Below, piece by piece: positions 11,627 to 24,962 of a DNA stretch of 64,000 nucleotides; position 1 is the first letter of the stretch, and each line of letters begins with the position of its first letter. The notes under the pieces are model-generated. The model did not search any database and was not told the DNA's origin. It saw only the letters and a program-made list of their open reading frames with translations. The stretch is from Limanda limanda (taxonomy: Eukaryota > Chordata > Actinopteri > Pleuronectiformes > Pleuronectidae), in assembly GCF_963576545.1 (NCBI RefSeq), contig NC_083638.1, positions 31,527,400 through 31,591,399 on the forward strand, written 5' to 3'. A program made the translations under genes and the position numbers.

Positions 11627-13291
11627 TAAGCCTTTTTTGTAAGAAATGGTTAAATTCTTGAATTTTTCATCACACATCATCCCAAATGTCACTAAACAGC
11701 TGGAAACGGGGAGATAAGCCTTTTTTGGAAGCATTGATTAAGATTTCTGACTTTTTCATCACATGTCAGCCCAAGTGTCAAAAAAGCGCTGGAAACAGGG
11801 AGATATGCCTTGTTTGGAAGAAATGGTTAAATTCTTGAATTTTTCATCACACATCATCCCAAATGTCACTAAACAGCTGGAAACGGGGAGATAAGCCTTT
11901 TTTGGAAGCAATGGTTAAGATTTTGACTTTTTCATCACATATCAGCTCCAGTGTCAGAAAAGCGCTGGATACAGGGAGATATGCCTTTTTTTGGAAGAAT
12001 TGGTTAAATTCTTGAATTTTTCATCACACATCATCCCAAATGGCACTAAACAGCTGGAAACGGGGAGATAAGCCTTTTTTGGAAGCATTGATTAAGATTT
12101 CTGACTTTTTCATCACATGTCAGCCCAAGTGTCAAAAAAGCGCTGGAAACAGGGAGATAAGCCTTTTTTGTAAGAAATGGTTAAATTCTTGAATTTTTCA
12201 TCACACATCATCCCAAATGTCACTAAACAGCTGGAAACGGGGAGATAAGCCTTTTTTGGAGGCATTGATTAAGATTTCTGACTTTTTCATCACATATCAG
12301 CCCAAGTGTCAGAAAAGCGCTGGAAACAGGGAGATAAGCCTTTTTTGGAAGAAATGGTTAAATTCTTGAATTTTTCATCAAACATCATCCCAAATGTCAC
12401 TAAACAGCTGGAAACGGGGAGATAAGCCTTTTTTGGAAGCATTGATTAAGATTTCTGACTTTTTCATCACATGTCAGCCCAAGTGTCAAAAAAGCGCTGG
12501 AAACAGGGAGATAAGCCTTTTTTGGAAGAAGTGGTTAAATTCTTGAATTTTTCATCACACATCATCCCAAATGTCACTAAACAGCTGGAAACGGGGAGAT
12601 AAGCCTTTTTTGGAAGCAATGGTTAAGATTTTGACTTTTTCATCACATATCAGCTCCAGTGTCAGAAAAGCGCTGGATACAGGGAGATATGCCTTTTTTT
12701 GGAAGAATTGGTTAAATTCTTGAATTTTTCATCACACATCATCCCAAATGGCACTAAACAGCTGGAAACGGGGAGATAAGCCTTTTTTGGAAGCATTGAT
12801 TAAGATTTCTGACTTTTTCATCACATGTCAGCCCAAGTGTCAAAAAAGCGCTGGAAACAGGGAGATAAGCCTGTTTTGTAAGAAATGGTTAAATTCTTGA
12901 ATTTTTCATCACACATCATCCCAAATGTCACTAAACAGCTGGAAACGGGGAGATAAGCCTTTTTTGGAGGCATTGATTAAGATTTCTGACTTTTTCATCA
13001 CATATCAGCCCAAGTGTCAGAAAAGCGCTGGAAACAGGGAGATAAGCCTTTTTTGGAAGAAATGGTTAAATTCTTGAATTTTTCATCAAACATCATCCCA
13101 AATGTCACTAAACAGCTGGAAACGGGGAGATAAGCCTTTTTTGGAAGCATTGATTAAGATTTCTGACTTTTTCATCACATGTCAGCCCAAGTGTCAGAAA
13201 AGCGCTGGAAACAGGGAGATATGCCTTTTTTGGAAGAAATGGTTAAATTCTTGAATTTTTCATCACACATCATCCCAAATGGCACTAAACA
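11627..13291 (+). repeat. 708-bp higher-order repeat (4 dimers)
   Basis: Bases about 11,823-12,489 match about 12,531-13,197 at an offset of 708. Shared rare markers are GCTGGATACAGGG (T at 11,970 and 12,678), GAAGAATTGG, TTGTAAGAAATGG, TTGGAGGCATTG (12,261 and 12,969) and TCATCAAACATC (12,381 and 13,089). One visible difference is CCTGTTTTG near 12,871 where the first copy reads CCTTTTTTG. These markers are confined to about 11.6-17.4 kb, so this is a locally homogenised family of subtypes. Confidence 0.87.
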
Positions 13292-13380
13292 GCTGGAAAC
13301 GGGGAGATATGCCTTTTTTTGGAAGAAATGGTTAAATTCTTGAATTTTTCATCACACATAACTCCAAATGTCAATAAACA
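13292..13380 (+). repeat. Hybrid monomer, B 5' end on A body
   Basis: This 89-bp unit begins with the B-type GCTGGAAACGGGG. It then switches to A-type TATGCC, T7, AGAAATGGTTAAATTC and ends GTCAATAAACA. It follows an ordinary A unit (13,204-13,291) and precedes a B, so two A-type bodies are adjacent. The switch lies between bases 10 and 18 of the unit. Unequal exchange or conversion between A and B units best explains it. Confidence 0.85.
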
Positions 13381-14948
13381 GCTGGAAACGGGGAGATAAG
13401 CCTTTTTTGGAAGCAATGGTTAACATTTTGACTTTTTCATCACATATCAGCTCAAGTGTCAGAAAAGCGCTGGAAACAGGGAGATATGCCTTTTTTTGGA
13501 AGAAATGGTTAAATTCTTGAATTTTTCATCACACATCATCCCAAATGTCACTAAACAGCTGGAAACGGGGAGATAAGCCTTTTTTGGAAGCATTGATTAA
13601 GATTTCTGACTTTTTCATCACATGTCAGCCCAAGTGTCAGAAAAGCACTGGAAACAGGGAGATATGCCTTTTTTTGGAAGAAATGGTTAAATTCTTGAAT
13701 TTTTCATCACACATAACTCCAAATGTCAATAAACAGCTGGAAACGGGGAGATAAGCCTTTTTTGGAAGCAATGGTTAACATTTTGACTTTTTCATCACAT
13801 ATCAGCTCAAGTGTCAGAAAAGCGCTGGAAACAGGGAGATATGCCTTTTTTTGGAAGAAATGGTTAAATTCTTGAATTTTTAATCACAGATCATCCCAAA
13901 TGGCACTAAGCAGCTGGAAACGGGGAGATAAGCCTTTTTTTGAAGCATTGATTAAGATTTCTGACTTTTTCATCACATGTCAGCCCAAGTGTCAAAAAAG
14001 CGCTGGAAACAGGGAGATAAGCCTTTTTTGGAAGAAGTGGTTAAATTCTTGAATTTTTCATCACACATCATCCCAAATGTCACTAAACAGCTGGAAACGG
14101 GGAGATAAGCCTTTTTTGGAAGCAATGGTTAAGATTTTGACTTTTTCATCACATATCAGCTCCAGTGTCAGAAAAGCGCTGGATACAGGGAGATAAGCCT
14201 TTTTTGGAAGAAATGGTTAAATTCTTGAATTTTTCATCAAACATCATCCCAAATGTCACTAAACAGCTGGAAACGGGGAGATAAGCCTTTTTTGGAAGCA
14301 TTGATTAAGATTTCTGACTTTTTCATCACATGTCAGCCCAAGTGTCAGAAAAGCGCTGGAAACAGGGAGATATGCCTTTTTTGGAAGAAATGGTTAAATT
14401 CTTGAATTTTTCATCACACATCATCCCAAATGGCACTAAACAGCTGGAAACGGGGAGATAAGCCTTTTTTGGAAGCAATGGTTAACATTTTGACTTTTTC
14501 ATCACATATCAGCTCCAGTGTCAGAAAAGCGCTGGAAACAGGGAGATATGCCTTTTTTTGGAAGAAATGGTTAAATTCTTGAATTTTTCATCACACATCA
14601 TCCCAAATGTCACTAAGCAGCTGGAAACGGGGAGATAAGCCTTTTTTGTAAGCAATGGTTAACATTTTGACTTTTTCATCACATATCAGCTCAAGTGTCA
14701 GAAAAGCGCTGGAAACAGGGAGATAAGCCTTTTTTGGAAGAAATGGTTAAATTCTTGAATTTTTCATCACACATCATCCCAAATGTCACTAAACAGCTGT
14801 AAACGGGGAGATCAGCCTTTTTTGGAAGCATTGATTAAGATTTCTGACTTTTTCATCACATGTCAGCCCAAGTGTCAGAAAAGCGCTGGAAACAGGGAGA
14901 TATGCCTTTTTTGGAAGAAATGGTTAAATTCTTGAATTTTTCATCACA
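13381..14948 (+). repeat. A/B array with CATAACTCC subtype
   Basis: These are ordinary alternating units with locally restricted variants: CATAACTCCAAATGTC near 13,358 and 13,713, AAGCACTGG near 13,647, CTAAGCAGCTGG near 13,907 and 14,614, GGATACAGGG near 14,183, TTGTAAGCAATGG near 14,647, and CAGCTGTAAACGG with GATCAGCC near 14,798-14,815. Several recur in the 14.9-19 kb blocks, so this stretch looks like a source or sibling of them. No gene or unique sequence is present. Confidence 0.75.
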
Positions 14949-17840
14949 CATAACTCCAAATGTCAATAAACAGCTGGAAACGGGGAGATAAGCCTTTTTT
15001 GGAAGCAATGGTTAACATTTTGACTTTTTCATCACATATCAGCTCAAGTGTCAGAAAAGCGCTGGAAACAGGGAGATATGCCTTTTTTTGGAAGAAATGG
15101 TTAAATTCTTGAATTTTTCATCACACATCATCCCAAATGTCAATAAACAGCTGGAAACGGGGAGATAAGCCTTTTTTGGAAGCATTGATTAAGATTTCTG
15201 ACTTTTTCATCACATGTCAGCCCAAGTGTCAAAAAAGCGCTGGAAACAGGGAGATAAGCCTTTTTTGGAAGAAGTGGTTAAATTCTTGAATTTTTCATCA
15301 CGCATCATCCCAAATGTCACTAAACAGCTGGAAACGGGGAGATAAGCCTTTTTTGGAAGCAATGGTTAAGATTTTGACTTTTTCATCACATATCAGCTCC
15401 AGTGTCAGAAAAGCGCTGGATACAGGGAGATATGCCTTTTTTTGGAAGAATTGGTTAAATTCTTGAATTTTTCATCACACATCATCCCAAATGGCACTAA
15501 ACAGCTGGAAACGGGGAGATAAGCCTTTTTTGGAAGCATTGATTAAGATTTCTGACTTTTTCATCACATGTCAGCCCAAGTGTCAAAAAAGCGCTGGAAA
15601 CAGGGAGATAAGCCTTTTTTGTAAGAAATGGTTAAATTCTTGAATTTTTCATCACACATCATCCCAAATGTCACTAAACAGCTGGAAACGGGGAGATAAG
15701 CCTTTTTTGGAGGCATTGATTAAGATTTCTGACTTTTTCATCACATATCAGCCCAAGTGTCAGAAAAGCGCTGGAAACAGGGAGATAAGCCTTTTTTGGA
15801 AGAAATGGTTAAATTCTTGAATTTTTCATCAAACATCATCCCAAATGTCACTAAACAGCTGGAAACGGGGAGATAAGCCTTTTTTGGAAGCATTGATTAA
15901 GATTTCTGACTTTTTCATCACATGTCAGCCCAAGTGTCAGAAAAGCGCTGGAAACAGGGAGATATGCCTTTTTTGGAAGAAATGGTTAAATTCTTGAATT
16001 TTTCATCACACATCATCCCAAATGGCACTAAACAGCTGGAAACGGGGAGATAAGCCTTTTTTGGAAGCATTGATTAAGATTTCTGACTTTTTCATCACAT
16101 GTCAGCCCAAGTGTCAAAAAAGCGCTGGAAACAGGGAGATATGCCTTTTTTGGAAGAAATGGTTAAATTCTTGAATTTTTAATCACAGATCATCTCAAAT
16201 GTCACTAAACAGCTGGAAACGGGGAGATAAGCCTTTTTTGGAAGCAATGGTTAACATTTTGACTTTTTCATCACATATCAGCTCCAGTGTCAGAAAAGCG
16301 CTGGAAACAGGGAGATATGCCTTTTTTTGGAAGAAATGGTTAAATTCTTGATTTTTCATCACACATCATCCCAAATGTCACTAAGCAGCTGGAAACGGGG
16401 AGATAAGCCTTTTTTGGAAGCATTGATTAAGATTTCTGACTTTTTCATCACATGTCAGCCCAAGTGTCAGAAAAGCACTGGAAACAGGGAGATATGCCTT
16501 TTTTGGAAGAAATGTTAAAATTCTTGAATTTTTCATCACACATAACTCCAAATGTCAATAAACAGCTGGAAACGGGGAGATAAGCCTTTTTTGGAAGCAA
16601 TGGTTAACATTTTGACTTTTTCATCACATATCAGCTCAAGTGTCAGAAAAGCGCTGGAAACAGGGAGATATGCCTTTTTTTGGAAGAAATGGTTAAATTC
16701 TTGAATTTTCATCACACATCATCCCAAATGTCAATAAACAGCTGGAAACGGGGAGATAAGCCTTTTTTGGAAGCATTGATTAAGATTTCTGACTTTTTCA
16801 TCACATGTCAGCCCAAGTGTCAAAAAAGCGCTGGAAACAGGGAGATAAGCCTTTTTTGGAAGAAGTGGTTAATTCTTGAATTTTTCATCACACATCATCC
16901 CAAATGTCACTAAACAGCTGGAAACGGGGAGATAAGCCTTTTTTGGAAGCAATGGTTAAGATTTTGACTTTTTTCATCACATATCAGCTCCAGTGTCAGA
17001 AAAGCGCTGGATACAGGGAGATATGCCTTTTTTTGGAAGAATTGGTTAAATTCTTGAATTTTTCATCACACATCATCCCAAATGGCACTAAACAGCTGGA
17101 AACGGGGAGATAAGCCTTTTTTGGAAGCATTGATTAAGATTTCTGACTTTTTCATCACATGTCAGCCAAAGTGTCCAAAAAAGCGCTGGAAACAGGGGAG
17201 ATAAGCCTTTTTTGTAAGAAATGGTTAAATTCTTGAAATTTTTCATCACACATCATCCCAAATGTCACTAAACAGCTGGAAACGGGGAGATAAGCCTTTT
17301 TTGGAGGCATTGATTAAGATTTCTGACTTTTTCATCACATATCAGCCCAAGTGTCAGAAAAGCGCTGGAAACAGGGAGATAAGCCTTTTTTGGAAGAAAT
17401 GGTTAAATTCTTGAATTTTTTCATCAAACATCATCCAAATGTCACTAAACAGCTGGAAACGGGGAGATAAGCCTTTTTTGGAAGCATTGATTAAGATTTC
17501 TGACTTTTTCATCACATGTCAGCCCAAGTGTCAGAAAGCGCTGGAAACAGGGAGATATGCCTTTTTTGGAAGAAATGGTTAAATTCTTGAATTTTTCATC
17601 ACATATCATCCCAAATGGCACTAAACAGCTGGAAACGGGAGATAAGCCTTTTTTGGAAGCATTGATTAAGATTTCTGACTTTTTCATCACATGTCAGCCC
17701 AAGTGTCAAAAAAGCGCTGGAAACAGGGAGATATGCCTTTTTTGGAAGAAATGGTTAAATTCTTGAATTTTAATCACAGATCATCCCAAATGTCACTAAA
17801 CAGCTGGAAACGGGGAGATAAGCCTTTTTTGGAAGCAATG
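14949..17840 (+). repeat. About 1.59-kb (9-dimer) tandem duplication; second copy indel-rich
   Basis: The block 14,949-about 16,240 recurs at 16,541-about 17,840. Shared markers are CATAACTCC (14,949/16,541), GAAGTGGTTAA (15,271/16,862), GCTGGATACAGG (15,421/17,012), GTAAGAAATGG (15,621/17,214), AGGCATTG (15,711/17,305) and TCATCAAACATC (15,831/17,426). The offset drifts from 1,591 to 1,595 because the second copy has many one-base insertions and deletions. The first copy keeps consensus lengths. The order of subtypes is the same in both. Confidence 0.85.
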
Positions 17841-19275
17841 GTTAACATTTTGACTTTTTCATCACATATCAGCTCAAGTGTCAGAAAAGCGCTGGAAACA
17901 GGGAGATATGCCTTTTTTTGGAAGAAATGGTTAAATTCTTGAATTTTTTCATCACACATCATCCCAAAATGTCAATAAACAGCTGGAAACGGGGAGATAA
18001 GCCTTTTTTTGTAAGCAATGGTTAACATTTTGACTTTTTCATCACATATCAGCTCAAGTGTCAGAAAAGCGCTGGAAACAGGGAGATAAGCCTTTTTTGG
18101 AAGAAATGGTTAAATTCTTGAATTTTTCATCACACATCATCCCAAATGTCACTAAACAGCTGTAAACGGGGAGATCAGCCTTTTTTGGAAGCATTGATTA
18201 AGATTTCTGACTTTTTTCATCACATGTCAGCCCAAGTGTCAGAAAAGCGCTGGAAACAGGGAGATATGCCTTTTTTTGGAAGAAATGGTTAAATTCTTGA
18301 ATTTTCATCACACATCATCCCAAATGTCACTAAGCAGCTGGAAACGGGGAGATAAGCCTTTTTTGGAAGCATTGATTAAGATTTCTGACTTTTTCATCAC
18401 ATGTCAGCCCAAGTGTCCAGAAAAGCACTGGAAACAGGGAGATATGCCTTTTTTGGAAGAAATGGTTAAATTCTTGAATTTTTCATCACACATAACTCAA
18501 ATGTCAATAAACAGCTGGAAACGGGGAGATAAGCCTTTTTTGGAAGCAATGGTTAACATTTTGACTTTTCATCACATATCAGCTCAAGTGTCAGAAAAGC
18601 GCTGGAAACAGGGAGATATGCCTTTTTTTGGAAGAAATGGTTAAATTCTTGAATTTTTCATCACACATCATCCCAAATGTCAATAAACAGCTGGAAACGG
18701 GGAGATAAGCCTTTTTGTAAGCAATGGTTAACATTTTGACTTTTCATCACATATCAGCTCAAGTGTCAGAAAGCGCTGGAAACAGGGAGATAAGCCTTTT
18801 TTGGAAGAAATGGTTAAATTCTTGAATTTTTCATCACACATCATCCCAAATGTCACTAAACAGCTGTAAACGGGGAGATCAGCCTTTTTTGGAAGCATTG
18901 ATTAAGATTTCTGACTTTTTCATCACATGTCAGCCCAAGTGTCAGAAAAGCGCTGGAAACAGGGAGATATGCCTTGTTTGGAAGAAATGGTTAAATTCTT
19001 GAATTTTTCATCACACATCATCCCAAATGTCACTAAACAGCTGGAAACGGGGAGATAAGCCTTTTTTGGAAGCATTGATTAAGATTTCTGACTTTTTCAT
19101 CACATGTCAGCCCAAGTGTCAGAAAAGCGCTGGAAACAGGGAGATAAGCCTTTTTGGAAGAAATGGTTAAATTCTTGAATTTTTCATCACACATCATCCC
19201 AAATGTCACTAAACAGCTGAAAACGGGGAGATAAGCCTTTTTTGGAAGCATTGATTAAGATTTCTGACTTTTCAT
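16345..19275 (+). other. Indel-rich segment, probable consensus-quality problem
   Basis: About two dozen single-base length changes cluster here. Examples are TTGATTTTTC near 16,350, TTGAATTTTCATC near 16,706 and 18,299, GACTTTTTTCATC near 16,970 and 18,208, GTGTCCAAAA near 17,173, ACAGGGGAG near 17,196, TTGAAATTTTTC near 17,236, GTCAGAAAGCGC near 17,532 and 18,768, CCCAAAATG near 17,963, GTGTCCAGAAAAG near 18,415, GCCTTTTTGTAAG near 18,712 and GACTTTTCATC near 18,565, 18,739 and 19,268. Most lengthen or shorten homopolymers of A, T, C or G. Such changes are rare in the other 61 kb. The apparent open frames here, including one of 122 codons at 18,276-18,644, are created by these shifts. A local sequencing or assembly cause is favoured. 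Confidence 0.75.
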
Positions 19276-22200
19276 CACATGTCAGCCCAAGTGTCAGAAA
19301 AGCGCTGGAAACAGGGAGATATGCCATTTTTGGAAGAAATGGTTAAATTCTTGAATTTTTCATCACACATCATCCCAAATGGCACTAAACAGCTGGAAAC
19401 GGGGAGATAAGCCTTTTTTGGAAGCATTGATTAAGATTTCTGACTTTTTCATCACATGTCAGCCCAAGTGTCAAAAAAGCGCTGGAAACTGGGAGATATG
19501 CCTTTTTTGGAAGAAATGGTTAAATTCTTGAATTTTTAATCACAGATCATCCCAAATGTCACTAAACAGCTGGAAACGGGGAGATAAGCCTTTTTTGGAA
19601 GCAATGGTTAACATTTTGACTTTTTCATCACATGTCAGCCCAAGTGTCAGAAAAGCGCTGGATACAGGGAGATAAGCCTTTTTTGGAAGAAATGGTTAAA
19701 TTCTTGAATTTTTCATCACACATCATCCCAAATGTCACTAAACAGCTGGAAACGGGGAGATAAGCTATTTTTGGAAGCATTGATTAAGATTTCTGACTTT
19801 TTCATCACATGTCAGCCCAAGTGTCAGAAAAGCGCTGGAAACAGGGAGATATGCCTTTTTTGGAAGAAATGGTTAAATTCTTGAATTTTTAATCACAGAT
19901 CATCCCAAATGTCACTAAACAGCTGGAAACGGGGAGATAAGCCTTTTTTGGAAGCAATGGTTACCATTTTGACTTTTTCATCACATATCAGCTCCAGTGT
20001 CAGAAAAGCGCTGGAAACAGGGAGATATGCCTTTTTTTGGAAAAAATGGTTAAATTCTTGAATTTTTCATCACACATTATCCCAAATGTCACTAAACAGC
20101 TGGAAACGGGGAGATAAGCCTTTTTTGGAAGCATTGATTAAGATTTCTGACTTTTTCATCACATGTCAGCCCAAGTGTCAGAAAAGCGCTGGAAACAGGG
20201 AGATATGCCTTGTTTGGAAGAAATGGTTAAATTCTTGAATTTTTCATCACACATCATCCCAAATGTCACTAAACAGCTGGAAACGGGGAGATAAGCCTTT
20301 TTTGGAAGCATTGATTAAGATTTCTGACTTTTTCATCACATGTCAGCCCAAGTGTCAAAAAAGTGCTGGAAACAGGGAGATATGCCTTTTTTGGAAGAAA
20401 TGGTTAAATTCTTGAAATTTTCATCACACATCATCCCAAATGTCACTAAACAGCTGGAAACGGGGAGATAAGCCTTTTTTGGAAGCATTGATTAAGATTT
20501 CTGACTTTTTCATCACATGTCAGCCCAAGTGTCAGAAAAGCGCTCGAAACAGGGAGATATGCCTTGTTTGGAAGAAATGGTTAAATTCTTGAATTTTTCA
20601 TCACACATCATCCCAAATGTCACTAAACAGCTGGAAACGGGGAGATAAGCCTTTTTTGGAAGCATTGATTAAGATTTCTGACTTTTTCATCACATGTCAG
20701 CCCAAGTGTCAAAAAAGCGCTGGAAACAGGGAGATATGCCTTTTTTGGAAGAAATGGTTAAATTCTTGAATTTTTAATCACAGATCATCCCAAATGTCAC
20801 TAAACAGCTGGAAACGGGGAGATAAGCCTTTTTTGGAAGCATTGGTTAAGATTTTGACTTTTTCATCACATATCAGCTCCAGTGTCAGAAAAGCGCTGGA
20901 AACAGGGAGATATGCCTTTTTTTGGAAGAAATGGTTAAATTCTTGAATTTTTCATCACACATCATCCCAAATGTCACTAAACAGCTGGAAACGGGGAGAT
21001 CAGCCTTTTTTGGAAGCATTGATTAAGATTTCTGACTTTTTCATCACATGTCAGCCCAAGTGTCAGAAAAGCGCTGGAAACAGGGAGATATGCCTTGTTT
21101 GGAAGAAATGGTTAAATTCTTGAATTTTTCATCACACATCATCCCAAATGTCACTAAACAGCTGGAAACGGGGAGATAAGCCTTTTTTGGAAGCATTGAT
21201 TAAGATTTCTGACTTTTTCATCACATGTCAGCCCAAGTGTCAGACAAGCGCTGGAAACAGGGAGATAAGCCTTTTTTGGAAGAAATGGTTAAATTCTTGA
21301 ATTTTTCATCACACATCATCCCAAATGTCACTAAACAGCTGGAAACGGGGAGATAAGCCTTTTTTGGAAGCATTGATTAAGATTTCTGACTTTTTCATCA
21401 CATGTCAGCCCAAGTGTCAAAAAAGCGCTGGAAACAGGGAGATATGCCTTTTTTGGAAGAAATGGTTAAATTCTTGAATTTTTCATCACACATCATCCCA
21501 AATGTCACTAAACAGCTGGAAACGGGGAAGTAAGCCTTTTTTGGAAGCAATGGTTAACATTTTGACTTTTTCATCACATATCAGCTCAAGTTTCAGAAAA
21601 GCGCTGGAAACAGGGAGATATGCCTTTTTTGGAAGAAATGGTTAAATTCTTGAATTTTTAATCACAGATCATCCCAAATGTCACTAAACAGCTGGAAACG
21701 GAGAGAAAAGCCTTTTTTGGAAGCAATGGTTAACATTTTGACTTTTTCATCACATATCACCTCCAGTGTCAGAAAAGCGCTGGAAACAGGGAGATATGCC
21801 TTTTTTTGGAAGAAATGGTTAAATTCTTGAATTTTTCATCACACATCATCCCAAATGTCAATAAACAGCTGGAAACGGGGAGATAAGCCTTTTTTGGAAG
21901 CAATGGTTAACATTTTGACTTTTTCATCACATATCAGCTCAAGTTTCAGAAAAGCGCTGGAAACAGGGAGATATGCCTTTTTTTGGAAGAAATGGTTAAA
22001 TTCTTGAATTTTTCATCACACATCATCCCAAATGTCACTAAACAGCTGGAAACGGGGAGATAAGCCTTTTTTGGAAGCATTGATTAAGATTTTGACTTTT
22101 TCATCACATATCAGCTCCAGTGTCAGAAAAGCGCTGGAAACAGGGAGATATGCCTTTTTTTGGAAGAAATGGTTAAATTCTTGAATTTTTCATCACACAT

Positions 22201-24962
22201 CATCCCAAATGTCACTAAACAGCTGGAAACGGGGAGATAAGCCTTTTTTGGAAGCATTGATTAAGATTTCTGACTTTTTCATCACATGTCAGCCCAAGTG
22301 TCAAAAAAGCGCTGGAAACAGGGAGATATGCCTTTTTTGGAAGAAATGGTTAAATTCTTGAATTTTTAATCACAGATCATCCCAAATGTCACTAAACAGC
22401 TGGAAACGGGGAGATACGCCTTTTTTGGAAGCAATGGTTAACATTTTGACTTTTTCATCACATATCAGCTCCAGTGTCAGAAAAGCGCTGGAAACAGGGA
22501 GATATGCCTTTTTTTGGAAGAAACGGTTAAATTCTTGAATTTTTCATCACACATCATCCCAAATGTCACTAAACAGCTGGAAACGGGGAGATATGCCTTT
22601 TTTGGAAGAAATGGTTAAATTCTTAAATTTTTAATCACAGATCATCCCAAATGTCACTAAACAGCTGGAAACGGGGAGATAAGCCTTTTTTGGAAGCAAT
22701 GGTTAACATTTTGACTTTTTCATCACATATCAGCTCCAGTCTCAAAAAAGCGCTGGAAACAGGGAGATATGCCTTTTTTGGAAGAAATGGTTAAATTCTT
22801 GAATTTTTAATCACAGATCATCCCAAATGTCACTAAACAGCTGGAAACGGGGAGATAAGCCTTTTTTGGAAGCAATGGTTAACATTTTGACTTTTTCATC
22901 ACATATCAGCTCCAGTGTCAGAAAAGCGCTGGAAACAGGGAGATATGCCTTTTTTTGGAAGAAATGGTTAAATTCTTGAATTTTTCATCACACATCATCC
23001 CAAATGGCACTAAACAGCTGGAAACGGGGAGATAAGCCTTTTTTGGAAGCATTGATTAAGATTTCTGACTTTTTCATCACATGTCAGCCCAAGTGTCAAA
23101 AAAGCGCTGGAAACAGGGAGATATGCCTTTTTTGGAAGAAATGGTTAAATTCTTGAATTTTTCATCACACATCATCCCAAATGTCACTAAACAGCTGGAA
23201 ACGGGGAAATAAGCCTTTTTTGGAAGCAATGGTTAACATTTTGACTTTTTCATCACATATCAGCTCAAGTGTCAGAAAAGCGCTGGAAACAGGGAGATAT
23301 GCCTTTTTTGGAAGAAATGGTTAAATTCTTGAATTTTTCATCACACATCATCCCAAATGGCACTAAACAGCTGGAAACGGGGAGATAAGCCTTTTTTGGA
23401 AGCATTGATTAAGATTTCTGACTTTTTCATCACATGTCAGCCCAAGTGTCAAAAAAGCGCTGGAAACAGGGAGATATGCCTTTTTTGGAAGAAATGGTTA
23501 AATTCTTGAATTTTTAATCACAGATCATCCCAAATGTCACTAAACAGCTGGAAACGGGGAGATACGCCTTTTTTGGAAGCAATGGTTAACATTTTGACTT
23601 TTTCATCACATATCAGCTCCAGTGTCAGAAAAGCGCTGGAAACAGGGAGATATGCCTTTTTTTGGAAGAAATGGTTAAATTCTTGAATTTTTCATCACAC
23701 ATCATCCCAAATGTCACTAAACAGCTGGAAACGGGGAGATAAGCCTTTTTTGGAAGCATTGATTAAGATTTCTGACTTTTTCATCACATGTCAGCCCAAG
23801 TGTCAGAAAAGCGCTGGAAACAGGGAGATATGCCTTTTTTGGAAGAAATGGTTAAATTCTTGAATTTTTCATCACACATCATCCCAAATGGCACTAAACA
23901 GCAGGAAACGGGGAAATAAGCCTTTTTTGGAAGCATTGATTAAGATTTCTGACTTTTTCATCACATGTCAGCCCAAGTGTCAGAAAAGCACTGGAAACAG
24001 GGAGATATGCCTTTTTTTGGAAGAAATGGTTAAATTCTTGAATTTTTCATCACACATCATCCCAAATGTCACTAAACAGCTGGAAACGGGGAGATAAGCC
24101 TTTTTTGGAAGCATTGATTAAGATTTCTGACTTTTTCATCACATGTCAGCCCAAGTGTCAGAAAAGCGCTGGAAACAGGGAGATATGCCTTTTTTGGAAG
24201 AAATGGTTAAATTCTTGAATTTTTCATCACACATCATCCCAAATGGCACTAAACAGCTGGAAACGGGGAGATAAGCCTTTTTTGGAAGCATTGATTAAGA
24301 TTTCTGACTTTTTCATCACATGTCAGCCCAAGTGTCAAAAAAGCGCTGGAAACAGGGAGATATGCCTTTTTTGGAAGAAATGGTTAAATTCTTGAATTTT
24401 TCATCACACATCATCCCAAATGTCACTAAACAGCTGGAAACGGGGAGATAAGCCTTTTTTGGAAGCATTGATTAAGATTTCTGACTTTTTCATCACATGT
24501 CAGCCCAAGTGTCAGAAAAGCGCTGGAAACAGGGAGATATGCCTTTTTTTGGAAGAAATGGTTAAATTCTTGAATTTTTCATCACACATCATCCCAAATG
24601 TCACTAAACAGCTGGAAACGGGGAGATAAGCCTTTTTTGGAAGCATTGATTAAGATTTCTGACTTTTTCATCACATGTCAGCCCAAGTGTCAGAAAAGCA
24701 CTGGAAACAGGGAGATATGCCTTTTTTGGAAGAAATGGTTAAATTCTTGAATTTTTCATCACACATCATCCCAAATGGCACTAAACAGCTGGAAACGGGG
24801 AGATAAGCCTTTTTTGGAAGCATTGATTAAGATTTCTGACTTTTTCATCACATGTCAGCCCAAGTGTCAGAAAAGCGCTGGAAACAGGGAGATAAGCCTT
24901 TTTTGGAAGAAATGGTTAAATTCTTGAATTTTTCATCACACATCATCCCAAATGTCACTAAA
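18861..24962 (+). repeat. About 6-kb segmental block, copy 1
   Basis: I delimit the block by the cassette CAGCTGTAAACGG-GATCAGCC at 18,861, 24,963 and 30,889. Markers in order are GATATGCCATTTTTGG (19,321), GGAAACTGGGAG (about 19,486), AAGCTATTTTTGG (about 19,763), GGTTACCATT (19,961), GGAAAAAATGG (20,041), GCGCTCGAAAC (20,541), GTCAGACAAGC (about 21,239), GGGGAAGTAAGCC (about 21,527), CGGAGAGAAAAGCC (21,699), AGTCTCAAAAAAG (about 22,739), GGGGAAATAAG (23,207) and CAGCAGGAAACGGGG (about 23,900). Nearly all recur in order in the next block. This copy has the 19.9-20.5 kb segment that copy 2 lacks. Confidence 0.87.
22576..22663 (+). repeat. Hybrid monomer, B 5' end on A body
   Basis: This is an 88-bp unit with B-type CGGGG followed by A-type TATGCC, T6, AGAAATGG and the unusual TTCTTAAATTTTTAATCAC. 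It sits between an A and a B, so A-type bodies are adjacent. The same unit, including TTCTTAAATT, occurs at 28,149-28,236, so the joint predates the 6-kb block duplication. Confidence 0.85.

Noticed and set aside
18276..18644. A 122-codon open frame, longest in the window
   Set aside because: It exists only because of several one-base indels in the suspect 16.3-19.3 kb zone; its translation is the satellite read in shifting frames.
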